Under the pieces are notes generated by a model. The model was not told the DNA's origin and ran no database searches. It was given only the letters and a program-made list of their open reading frames with translations. Of a stretch of 64,000 nt of DNA, positions 10,352 through 20,677 are shown piece by piece. The DNA is taken from assembly GCA_016271365.2 (NCBI GenBank), contig CM028129.1, forward strand, positions 1,007,885,501 to 1,007,949,500. Reading direction: 5' to 3'. Position 1 is the stretch's first letter. Each line of letters opens with the position of its first letter. Source of the DNA: Neoceratodus forsteri. Lineage: Eukaryota > Chordata > Ceratodontiformes > Ceratodontidae. Both the position numbers and the translations under genes were made by a program.

Positions 10352-12245
10352 ATGCTAGTGCAGGTCGCATCCCCTATTACAGATCCACCAGTAGGTGGCA
10401 GACTGCCTCATTACCTTCACGTTTGGCAGTCCATCACCGCAGACAAGCGGGTGCTGGAGGTAATGAGCCAGGGCTTGGCACTCCATTTCAAATCATTCCC
10501 AAAGCTGAGAACAAGAACCTTTGTTCTGGCAACAGCCGCGCACAGGGTTTTGTTGGAAGCAGAGGTAAAACATCTGCTGGCAGTCAAAGCAGTAGAGGTA
10601 GTGCCTCTTAATAAGCAGGGAAAAAGGTTTTTATTCCACATACGTCTTCATAAGGAAGAAAACCGGGGATTGGCGGCCTATTTTGGATCTAAGACTTCTG
10701 AACAAGCACATTTTGAAACCAAAGTTAAAAATGGTCACTCTTGCCAAAATCATTCCTTCCTTGCAAAAGGGAGACTGGCTAGCCTCCCTAGATCTAAGGG
10801 ATGCTTATTTCCATATTCCTATCAGACCTTCTCACAGAAAATTCTTGAGATTCAGACTGGCTTCAGGCCATTATCAGTTTGCAACTCTCCCCTTTGGGCT
10901 AACTTTGGCACCGAGGGTTTTTACAAAGTGCCTATCAGTGGTGGTAGAGTTTTTGAGAAAACAAGGTATAACAGTCTTCCCCTACCTGGACGACTGGTTA
11001 ATAGTAGGACAGTCTCTGCAGCATGCAGTACAGTCACTGGCACTCACAAAATCCACACTAGAGTCCCTGGAATTTCTGATAAACGAAGAAAAATCTCAAC
11101 AGGTACCACTTCAGGTGCTGGAGTTTATTGGAGCAGAACTGAACACCAGACAGGGCAGAGCTCTCCTGCCTCAGGACAGGGCAATGAGCATTCTGCAGAT
11201 TGCAAAATCCTTTGTCCCTGGGAGACCCAGAACAGCCAGAGAATTTCTCAGGTTACTAGGCCCGCCACAGCAGTGGTAATGGGCTCCAGAATTCAAGTGA
11301 GAGATATTCAGTTCCATCTCAGACAGTATTGGTCTCAAAGGATGGATCCTATGTCCAAACTGGTTCCAGTCACAGAAAGTTTAGTCCAGGCCTTACAATG
11401 GTGGCTGGACGAGCACAACCTCAGGGTGGGTGTGCCTTTTATAAGGGAACAACCTTCAGTAATCCTTGCAACAGATGCCTCTCTTCTGGGCTGGGGGGCA
11501 CACATGTTGGAGCACACAGCAAGTGGCACATGGTCCCCCCAGGAGTCTGTTGCACATAAATCTCTTGGAGCTCAGGGCTGTTTACCTAGCTTTAAAAACA
11601 TTTGCTCCTTACCTGCAAAACAGTGTGGTACAAGTCAGAATAGACAACACCACAACCATGTAGTACATCAACAAGCAAGGAGGTACCAGGTCACATCTAC
11701 TGTGCACAGAAGCAATGAGATTGTGGTCCCTGGTATACTCCATGGGAGTATCCCTGTCAGCCATACACCTTCCAGGGAAGGACAATGTGCTGGCAGACTC
11801 TTTAAGCAGGATAAGTCAGGACCACGAGTGGTGCCTGAATACTCAGGTACTCGGTACAATTTTCAGAAAATGGGGCACTCCAGAGATGGATCTCTTTGCC
11901 TCCCCAGAAAACCACCAGCTTCCAATGTACTGTTGTAGGCCTCCTCTAAGGGGTGCAATTCCCCCTGGATGCCTTGGCCCTGGATTGGACAGGGAAATTT
12001 CTATATGCATTCCCTCCTTTCCCTGTGATATTCAGGACCCTACTGAAATTGAGGTCCCAACCAGCAGAAATGATACTGGTGGCTCCGGATTGGCCTAGAC
12101 AGCACTGGTACTTTCTTCTGCTGTCTCTGTCAGTGGTTTCCCCAATCCATCTGCCCAGGAGGCACAACCTATTAACCTCCTCTCAGGGCAGGATCCTGTA
12201 CCTCAATCTCAAATCACTGAGGCTCAAGGCGTGGCTCTTGAGGAC
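10352..12245 (+). pseudogene. DIRS-2 reverse transcriptase/RNase H/DAM-like ORF
   Basis: The most complete RT of the window. The leader (VASPITDPPVGGRLPHYLHV) starts at 10352. The palm continues in frame 10683-11279: LKMVTLAKIIPSL, LASLDLRDAYFHIPI, then YLDD at 10983-10994, then an intact thumb. After a small shift RNase H follows with TDASLLGWGAH (near 11470), LLELRAVYLAL, RIDNTTTM and LADSLSRIS. The DAM-like linker reads MDLFASPENHQLP, then LVAPDWPRQHW. There are frameshifts near 10675, 11275, 11540 and 11665, and the WYINKQ motif carries a stop. The 528-codon frame 10352-11938 covers real sequence only at its beginning and around 11275-11540. Confidence 0.88.
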
Positions 12246-13577
12246 TTAGTTTGCTAACCTTAATCTATCAGAACAGGTGTTGACAGTGCTTAGGGGTTCT
12301 AGGAAGCCTTCTGCTAAGAAGACATATGCCTCTAAGTGAAAAAGATTTACAGTATGGTGTACAGGTAAAGGCTTGAGCCCTTTCCAGGCTGATTTGGCTA
12401 TTCTTCTAGATTACCTTACACATTTACATTCCATAGGCCTGAAGCCTTCCACCCTCAGTGTTCACTTAGCTTCAATCTCTACTTACCTGTCAGTTGGTAA
12501 GGAGAGTTATATGGCTTCTCATCCGGTATTTAGAAAATATTTTAAAGGCCTTAAACTTCTGCACCTTCCCCTAAGGGAACTGGTTCTGTCCTGGAATGTA
12601 AATATTTGCATTGCTAAACTCATGGATGCACCATTCGAACCCATGGCAACCACAAATTTTAAGTTAGTCACTTGGAAAACTGTTTTCCTGGTTGCCATTA
12701 CTTCAGCCAGAAGGATCAGTGAATTACAAGCTCTGTGCACAGATGTGGACTGCATCTCATTCCACAGGGACAAGGTGGTCCTTAGGACTAATAGAAAAAT
12801 CCTTCCCAGGTGGTATCTGATTTTCACTTGAATCAGTCTATCACTCTACCTGTCTTCTTTACAGACAACTCCAGTTCTCCAGAAAGGAGACTTCACTCCC
12901 TTGATGTCAAAAGGGCTCTCAGCCACTACATTGACAAAACCAAATCTTACAGGACAAGTCAATCACAGCTCTTTCTCACATATGGTGAAGTTGGAAAGGG
13001 CAGAGCTGCAACAAAACGTACAATTGCTCGCTGGATAGTGGCATGTATACAGTTTTGTTGTAGTAAGGTGGGTAAACAGGTACCTCTGGGCCTGAGCATA
13101 CCTCTCAACTGTCCCTGATTTTACCTCGAAATTTTACTCTGTCCCTCCTAAAAATTGTGTTTCCATGACCAAACAGTGGGGGTTATAAGCACAAACTAAT
13201 GTCAAACATTAAAGTTACAGACTTGTTCTTCCTTAGAAAATGCATTTTACACTAAGCCCTTTATTCTACTAGCTTCCTGAGTGGATATCTCCAATTTTGA
13301 AGAAGTGTCCCTGATTTTGGTCCTTTGTCCCTGATTTTTTTAAGCCTTGTCCCCGATTTATGAGGCAGGAGGTTGAGAGGTATGCCTGAGAGCACACTCC
13401 ACCAGGAGCATAGCTGCTTCACTGGCAGCTTCAAGAGAAATTCAGCTACTGGAAATCTGTAAACCAGCTACATGGAAAACAGTACACACCTTCAGAAAGC
13501 ATTACAGCCTGGACTTGCAATCCAGAGGTGATGCTAGATTTGGTACAGTAGTATTGCAGAGTCTGTTTCCAAAATAG
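12246..13577 (+). pseudogene. DIRS-2 tyrosine recombinase, interrupted
   Basis: Recombinase frames 12373-12831 and 12810-13118 carry ITSARRISELQAL with the first catalytic Arg near 12710. A one-base shift lies at 12810 between ILPRW and VVSDFHLNQS. The gene is then opened by the element at 13097-13384, after which HSTR, TWKTVHTF and the Tyr of KHYSLDLQ follow, ending QSLFPK and a stop at 13577. All four catalytic motifs survive, but the frame does not. Confidence 0.85.
13097..13384. mobile_element. Short non-autonomous DNA element with CATACCTCTCAAC ends
   Basis: 288 bases with inverted ends CATACCTCTCAAC and GTTGAGAGGTATG, flanked by the direct repeat CCTGAG (13091-13096 and 13385-13390). 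Removing the element and one copy of the repeat restores the recombinase sequence around LRAHSTR. The inside carries about five copies of a GTCCCTGATTT-like motif. A relative with the same ends lies at 27198-27506. The short target repeat and end structure suggest a cut-and-paste element, perhaps hAT-like. No transposase is encoded. Confidence 0.85.
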
Positions 13578-13612
13578 GTTCTCTGCCCAACCTCCAAAGG
13601 TGCTGCTTGGTA

Positions 13613-15178
13613 GTCTGCATTACATTTAATCATAATGAGTGATTCCTGGGGTTAGAAGAAACAAGCATTTGTCAGTGCCGAATGTTGCTTGCTTGTATGT
13701 GCTGTGTAGGTATTTGGAAGTCAGTGGAGTGCAAATATTGAAAATTTGCAAACTTATGAGCGTGCGTAGGAACTGTGCAACGCACACTCGTAAAACAGTA
13801 ATTTTTAGGATTTTTTCACCAAATTTTCAACATAGCCAGTTTAAGACCTCTGCTCATGAACAGTGTCACTGTGATTTTCTTAATGTGTCCCATACAGTGA
13901 TTTCGCACACTGACTGTGCCATTGTGCGCTACATGGGCGGAAACACGTTTTGGGCGAGATGTGAAAAATGACAGCTGTACTGTTCATAAGGAGGTGTGGT
14001 AAAATGACAGTGTTGAAAATCTGGAGTGAAAATAATGAAAATTCGTGAACTTCTACGTAGCGCGTGAGGAACTCGCGCAACGACGTGCGAGTCATTTTTA
14101 GGAATTTTTCCACCAAATTTTTAACATAGGCTTTTTGAGAGCCCACCTTATGAACACTGGCAGTGTCGTTTTGTTAATCGGTGCCGAAAGGTGATTTTGC
14201 GCAGTGACTGCGAAATCACCCTTCGTGCCCAGTTAACGCCATGACAGTGAGAGCATTCATGAGAAGGGGTCCCAAAAACCCCATGTTGAAAATTGGGTAC
14301 AAAAATTTTCCAAAAAATGCCTGAGATATGCAGCAAAGTTGAAAAAACCCTATTTATTACATTGTACAGCTTACCGGCATTTCCTCAGTTCACGGTCGGC
14401 TTTGAAGAGTGCAGACTTGTTCCGGTCCACCAAGATCGCACGCTGGAATCTGGAGGTAAGTATAGGTGTGGGGGTGGGGTGGGGAGGCAGGTTGCGCAGT
14501 GGGTGGCGCTGGTGGGGGGGCAGAGACAGCAAGTGACCGTTATTGTCTTTCAGTTTTTTTTTAATAGGATGACGACGGATGTTTGCCACGCTAGGGTAGG
14601 CTCCTAGCATGGCACAAGGATGGCTGTTTTGGGGGGCGGAGCTGATGGGGATTGGGCACCCGCGTCGGCGATGGCATCTTTGCCATGCTGGGGTGCGACT
14701 CCCAGCATGGCACCTATACTTTCTCTTTGGGGGCAGTGGGCCGACAGGGGTTGGGCACCCCGTCGGCTGTCTGATGTGTATATGCTGGGGTGGGCGCAGC
14801 GTGGCATGTGGAGGCTCTGTTTGGGGGGAAGCGCAGCACAGCCGACGGGATTGGGCACCCTCGTCGGGCTATACAGTGTGTTGCGTGTGTGTAGGGGGAG
14901 CGTATGGCAGGCGATATCTTATTGCTGCTCACTGAAGCGTAGCTCCCCCTTTCAAATGTACTCCACTGCATTTTCGACTGCTGTCATAGACAGCTCCAGC
15001 AGCCATTGGAGAACTGCGGCCGCACCTGCAAACACACTGACTGAATTGGAAGAGGGCTGTCATACCTCCGAAAACTCGGATGATGGCACTATGTTTCTTG
15101 CACATGCGTGCAAGCAACATAAAAATTACTCACCATAGTAATCTTGTTTCTTCAAAGGGATCACTCGTGATTAAAGAC
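13613..15178. repeat. DIRS-2 internal complementary region, split by an insertion
   Basis: The left part (13613-13660) complements the left end of the element and the right part (15121-15178) complements the right end. In DIRS-3 and DIRS-4 these two halves are adjacent. The 1460 bases between them are a later insertion. Confidence 0.8.
13661..15120. mobile_element. Unclassified 1.46 kb insertion with internal tandem repeats
   Basis: The insertion interrupts the internal complementary region of DIRS-2 at a defined point. About 20 bases inside the left end, ATGTTGCTTGCTTGTATGTG matches the reverse complement of the last 20 bases of the right end with a few mismatches. Inside there are about 2.5 diverged copies of a unit of about 300 bases (13700-14310), each with a TTTTTAGGA, TTTTTCACCAAATTTT stretch. 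Near 14650, 14750 and 14850 there are three imperfect units of about 100 bases containing GATTGGGCACCC and GTCGG. No coding similarity was recognised. Confidence 0.65.
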
Positions 15179-15414
15179 CCTCCCTACCTCCTCTACTAGA
15201 ACCTATAGAAGTTGCTCTGCATCCCTGCATTAGGGTTTTTTCTTTCTCCTATATAGGTTAAGATAGAGACTCACTTTGTTTAGCCAGTTGGTGTCCATGT
15301 GGTCTATTTTCTTAGGTTTGTTGGTTAAGGATGTTTTGACCTGAAAGGGCAAAAAATATTATTTTTAAGGTTTAATTTTTAGCTAGTGAGTCTTTTACCC
15401 AGTTAGGCTCCATA

Positions 15415-15598
15415 AGAATCTGAAGCACTCAGAGTGCAGCAGTTTGAAAGTGGCATGAGCCAACTGAGAGTTCCATAATTTACATAAAATTCCATCTCTC
15501 TGGGCAGTTCAACACAGGAAGCTGACTGCATTACGTTTAATCATAATGAGTGATCCCTTTGAGGAAACCAGATTACTGAGGTGAGTAATTTTTTCCTC
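15415..15598. repeat. DIRS-2 right terminal repeat, junction with DIRS-3
   Basis: Complementary to the left repeat at 9143-9316 and ending GGTGAGTAATTTTTTC. Immediately after it comes TACTCCCCCTGCCTAG, which in a normal element follows the left repeat (compare 9312-9330). No left repeat of DIRS-3 is present between them. Confidence 0.8.
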
Positions 15599-16048
15599 TT
15601 TACTCCCCCTGCCTAGTGAAGACATTCCGAAGAGCTCTCCTTCAACTTACTTCCTATTTCCCTTATTTGGATTAAGTATTTTTTAAATACTAATTTTAGA
15701 TTGCTGCCCCTATAGGTTAATTTAGTACAAATTCTTTAGTATTTTGTGTTTTGTGTTTTTTTTTGTTTGTTTTTTTTTACGGTTCCATGGAACTGAGGGA
15801 TCCACTATTCCTGTGAGATTTTTACCTCAAAACTAACATTATTTGTTAGCCGGTTCCACTCTGGATCAGTCTATGGTTTAAAATTTATTTTTCAAAAAGT
15901 TAAATTTTATTGGTTCTTTTTCCTTCAGGGAACCGATTACTGCTCATTTCCAGGAACCATTAGCGGTTGCTTACAATTGATTGGGTCGGTTCCGGGGAAC
16001 TGATTTATTTTTTTTCGCTAGCGTTTAAATCATACTTTCTGCTCAATG

Positions 16049-17583
16049 TCAGAGGTCCCTGTTGATAAACCTAAAACACACACAGGGCCCACAGGTTTTA
16101 CATATTGTGAGTCTTGTGGCCAAGTTATAGCTAAAGCAGACAAGCATTCTCTTGTGTGGTGTTTTATTTGGTCTGGGAACTAGCCATATGTTTTCTGAGA
16201 TTTCTAAAACTTTTTGTCCAAAAACTCTTAAAAAAAGGTCAAAGATATTGGAAGAAATGGCCTCTGCTTCTGCCAGTACTACATTGAGAACCCCTCTTCC
16301 TCTGTTTCCAGTAAGGAAAAAGTAAGCCCAAAGATAGTGAAAAAAAATATCAGAAAAGAGCGAGCAAGGTAAATTCAAAAGGGCTGTGGAGACTGTGTCT
16401 GAAACTGTCCCACTTAAGAAAAAATATAAAGAAAAACATGTCGCTGCACCTCTGGCCGAGAAGGCTAAGGAGCTCCCAGCAGACAAACAGAATATGCCCT
16501 CAGCTGAGGATATTGCTAAGGCTCTTCAGATTTTACAAAACTTTATAGAGGCAGAGGTTTTCTCAGAGCAGGATCTTACACCCCCCCCCCCCACACACAC
16601 ACCAGAGGACTTCTCTTCATATTATGCCTTTGTTAAAAATATGGTAGATACCCTCAGTCTCCCTCCAGGAGATAGAGGAGGATGTGGAGGAAGCAGATTT
16701 CTTGGATATGATGGGACTAGCTCACACAAAACGCCTCCTGTCACCAATGCACAAATCTTTGAAAAAGGCTTTGCTACATATCTTAAAGATCCCTACTTCA
16801 GTACCTGGAGTGGATAAGAAGATGGATAAAAATTAGCAGCTGGACAGAACCACTGGTGATTTTCTATTCACTCATCCTGATCCTGAGGGGGTGGTCCAGG
16901 CAGCTGCCTGTGTCAAAGCCAGAATTCCTCTTGCAACCCATCCCCCTGTCAGGGATTCAAGGAAGATGGATGCTGTAGGTAAAAAGGGGTGTATGGCAGC
17001 CTTACTCATTGTGAGGCAGGCAAGTTATATGGCTTCTGCTGTACAGTATCAGAAGGCACTATGAAATGCTGTACTGGCTCTATCAGATAAGGCACCAGGT
17101 GAAGTGGCAATTGATTTACAAGAAACTGCAAGGGCTACACTTGATGCAACGGAGTATCAGTTTCACATGGCAGTGAATGCCAACGACACCGCAGCCAGAC
17201 TGATGGCCTTATCTGTCTCCCTGAGGAGGTTTGCCTGGCTAAGGGCTAGCAGTTTAACCCTGGACACTCAAGCCAGGGCAATGGATTTTCCCTGCTAGAA
17301 AAAGTCACTGTTTGTTGACAAAACTGAGGCATACGTGAAGAAGGTGGAGGAATACAAGGTCACCTGTAGAAGTAATTCAAAAGAGAGGCCTTCCACCTTA
17401 TATAGGTCCCAGAATAGCGGAGGCAGGGGTAGAGGGTCCTACCCCAGACCATTTTTTTTCAGGCAGAGGCTACGAAAGTCTACTAGCAGCCGAGAGGTTA
17501 TTTCGGGGGGGGGGGGGTAGGTGGTCTATGAGACGGGCTTCACCCTCACCACAGTCTCGGGCCCAGCCCACACAGAATCCCTG
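16049..17583 (+). pseudogene. DIRS-3 gag-like ORF with Cys/His motif
   Basis: The start codon at 16049 gives SEVPVDKPKTHTGPTGFTYC and then ESCGQVIAKADKHSLVWCF, a C-x2-C ... H ... C motif. This matches the start of DIRS-4 gag (57899). Stops near 16180 and frameshifts follow. Later frames 16386-16817, 17104-17298 and 17335-17520 give the helical middle (PSAEDIAKALQILQNFIE), LMALSVSLRRFAWLRAS and the Gly/Arg-rich tail ending AQPTQNP and a stop at 17583. It contains C-, G- and CA-rich low-complexity runs near 16580 and 17505. Confidence 0.8.
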
Positions 17584-17589
17584 ACTGGC

Positions 17590-20500
17590 TAGTACAGGTT
17601 GCCTCCCCACCACCACCCCCAGTGGGTGGCAGATTGGCTCACTACCTCCAGGTTTGGCATACCATCACCACAGATAGGTGGATCCTGGAGGTAGTGAGCC
17701 AGGGGCTGTCACTCAATTTCAAATCAATTCCCAAGCTGAGGACAAGGACCTTTGCTCCAGTCACCTCTGCAGACAGAATCCTGCTAGAAGTAGAGGTAAA
17801 ATATCTGCAGTCAATCAGAGCAGTGGAACCAGTGCCCCAGAAGCAAAGAGGCAAAGGCTTCTATTCCAGATACTTGCTTACCAAAAAGGAAAATGGGGAT
17901 TGGTGACCTATCCTGGATCTTAGGCTTCTAAACAAACACATCCTAAAACCAAAGTTCAAAATGGTGACCCTATCAAGTAATAATCCCCACACTACAAAAA
18001 GGGGATTGGTAACATCCCTGGATTTAAGGGATGCCTATTTCCACGTTCCTGTCAGGTTAACCCACAGAAAGTACCTGAGGATCAGACTAGCCTCAGGTCA
18101 CCATCAATTTGGAGCACTCCCATTCGGCCTAACTTCTGCTCCAAGGGCATTCCCAAAATGCCTAGCAGTGGTAGTCAAATGCCTGAGAAAACAAGGTGTA
18201 ACAGTCTTCCCTTACCTGGACGACTGGTTGGTTGTAGGCCAGTCCCTGCACTATGCCATGCAGTCACTGACATTCACAGAATTTACTCTGGAATCTCTTG
18301 GATTCCTCATAAACTAGCAGAAATCACATCAAGAGCCAGTTGAGGTGCTGGACTTCACAGGAGCAGATTTAGATACCATCCTGGGCAGAGCCTTCCTGCC
18401 AAAGGACAGAGTGGACAGCATCATACAGGTTGCAAGTTCCTTCATGTTGGGAAAACCCAAATCAGCCAGAGGCTTTCTCAGCTTGCTGGGACACATGGCA
18501 GCTTCCACAGTAGTGGTGCCAGGTTCCAAATGAGGGACAGACATTTTCATTTAAAACAGTACTGGTCACAAAGGCCAGACCGACTGTCCAAACTGGTACC
18601 AGTCACGCACAGTCTATTGCAGGCACTTCAGTGGTGGCTGGACGAACACAACTTCAGGGTTGGTGTACCTTTTCTAAAAGAACAGCCATCCATAATTCTC
18701 ACAACAGATGCTTCTCTTCTTGGCTGGGGGCACACATGCTGGATCACACAGCAAGTGGCACATGGTCCCCTCAAGAGTCCTTCTTGCACATAAATCTGCT
18801 GGAGGTCAGAGCGGTATACCTGGCTGTAGAAACATAGAATTTGATGGCAGATAAGGACCGCTTGGCCCACCTAGTTTGCCCATTTCCCTACCCCCTACCT
18901 AACGTATAAGCTGCAGATCCTAGTTAACCAAAAGCCTACTTCCTCCTACCCCCACTAGAATTGCCTTATGTCTGTCCCATGCATTCTTGAATTCCCACAC
19001 TGTTTTTGACTCTACAACCTCCTCAGGAAGGCCATTCCATGCATCTACAACACTGTCTGTGGAGAAATAGTTCCTCACATTACCTCTGAGCCGTCCCCCC
19101 TCTATCTTCAAATTGTTCCCCCTTGTTCTTGCACATCTGTCTTTCTGAAAGATGCTACCCTGTTGGACTTTGTTGATTCCCTTGAGGTATTTGAAAGTTT
19201 CTGTCATGTCTCCCACTCACCCTCCTTTCCTCAAGGCTATATATCTTAAGCTCCTTTAGTCTTTCTTCATATGTCTTCTGGTGCAGACACTGCACCATTT
19301 TGGTTGCCCTCCTCTTGACAGCCTCCACCCTATGTCTTTGCGGAGACGGGGTCTCCAGAACTGTACACAGTAATCCAGATGTGGTCTTACCAACTGTCTG
19401 TACAGAGGGCCAACAACTTCCTGTTTTCTACTGGTGATGCCTCTCCCTATGCATCCCAGTGTCCCCCAGCCCTCCTTACTGCCTTCTCACAATGCTGGCC
19501 CACCTTTAGGTCATCTGATATGACTACCCCCAGGTCCCTTTCCATTTTTGTTGTTAGTATCTCACTCCCCATTGTGTACTCTTCCCTTGGGTTTTTGTTT
19601 CCCAGGTGCATTACTTTGGATTTCTTTGTGTTGAATCTAAGCTGCCATACATTTAACCATTCCTCCAACCTTGCCAAGTCCCTTTTCATCCTTTCCACCT
19701 CACCTTGCTTATCAGCCCTGTTGCAGATCTTTGTGTCATCTGCAAAGAGACATACTTTCCCTTCCAGTCCCTCTGCATTGTCACTTATAAAGACATTAAA
19801 AAGGACCGGCCCCAGTACTGAACCCTGCGGTACCCCACTAGTAACCCCCCCCCTTTCTTCACTGTGGACTCCATTTACTATTACCCGCTGTGTCCTGTTG
19901 TCCAGCCAGTGTTTTACCCAGGCTACCACCCTGGGACTCACTCCCAGGCTGGCTAATTTGTTTATTAATCTTTTGTGTATGACTGTGTCAAATGCCTTGC
20001 TAAAGTCTAGGTAGGCCATGTCCACAGCCCCTCCGTGGTCTACTACTTTGCTCACCCAGTCAAAGAAATCAGTTAGATTTGTCTGACATGACCTTCTTGC
20101 CATGAATCCATGCTGCCTTGGCTGTATTGGCTTTTGCCTCACATCTGCAAAACAAGGTGTTGCAGGTCAGGACAGACGACATCACAACCATATACTATAT
20201 CAACAAACAGAGAGGAGCCAGGTCCACGCCACTCTGCACGAAGGCAATGAAGCTGTGGTCCCAGCCATACATCTTCCAGGGAAGGACAACATACTGGCAG
20301 ATTCTCGCAGCAGGATAAGTCCGGACCACCATGAATGGTCACGTAATCCTCAGATCCTTAATGCAGTTTTCAGGAGGTGGGGCACTCCAGAGGTGGATCT
20401 CTTTGCCTCTGCAGAAAATAATTTGCCCCTATACTGTTGCAGGCCCCCTCACAAGGATACAGTCTGCTTGGATGCAATGGTTCTGGATTGGTCAGGGAAG

Positions 20501-20677
20501 TTTGTGTATGCTTTCCCAGTGATTCTCAGGAACCTGGTGAAATTAAGGTGGCAACACTGGTATTCGCTCCTGATGTCCCTGTCAGTGACCTCACCAATTC
20601 ACTTGCCCAGGAGAGAAAACCTGCTGATTTCCTCCCAGGGCAGAAATCCTGTATCCCAGCCTCAAGTCTCTGAGACT
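17590..20677 (+). pseudogene. DIRS-3 reverse transcriptase/RNase H/DAM-like ORF, split by CR1-D
   Basis: The leader (PPVGGRLAHYLQVWHTITT) is in frame 17622-17906. The palm reads SLDLRDAYFHVPV, LPFGLTSAPRAF, and YLDD at 18213-18224. A stop follows FLIN at 18317, and the thumb continues in frame 18345-18533. RNase H starts with TTDASLLGW near 18705 and is cut after AVYLAV by the CR1 insertion at 18829. It resumes at 20127 with LAFASHLQNKVLQVRTDDIT, then HLPGKDNILADS and the DAM-like linker (VDLFASAENN) up to 20677, where L2-A is inserted. Confidence 0.85.
18829..20118 (-). mobile_element. CR1-D: 5'-truncated CR1 in the DIRS-3 RNase H region
   Basis: A minus-strand CR1 fragment flanked by the 8-base direct repeat TGGCTGTA (18821-18828 and 20119-20126). 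Deleting it restores the RNase H reading LAVLAFASHLQ. It holds the 3' UTR, the ORF2 C-terminus (KYLKGINKVQQGSIF, FKNAWDRHKAI), the region around FADD (19735-19746) and, at its 5' break, SCQTNLTDFFDWVSKVVD. The 231-codon frame 19447-20142 begins with a Met supplied by the flanking DIRS sequence, so its first ten residues are not CR1. The large + strand frame over the same stretch (19379-20014) is an antisense shadow. Confidence 0.9.

Larger units (their letters stand above)
9143..15598 (+). mobile_element. DIRS-2: DIRS retrotransposon with both terminal repeats
   Basis: The left repeat (9143), shortened gag, RT/RNase H, recombinase, internal complementary region and right repeat (to about 15598) are all present. 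The internal complementary region shows which sequences are the ends: its first part complements 9143-9190 and its second part complements 15533-15592. The gag N-terminus and leader are largely deleted compared with DIRS-3. Two later insertions, 13097-13384 and 13661-15120, interrupt the recombinase gene and the internal complementary region. DIRS-3 follows directly in the same orientation. Confidence 0.9.

Noticed and set aside
10352..11938. 528-codon open frame read as one protein
   Set aside because: Only its first part and about 11275-11540 match DIRS protein. The middle is a shadow of the true RT frame 10683-11279, which carries YLDD.
19379..20014. 211-codon + strand frame
   Set aside because: Antisense to the CR1-D reverse transcriptase, which is clearly coded on the minus strand.
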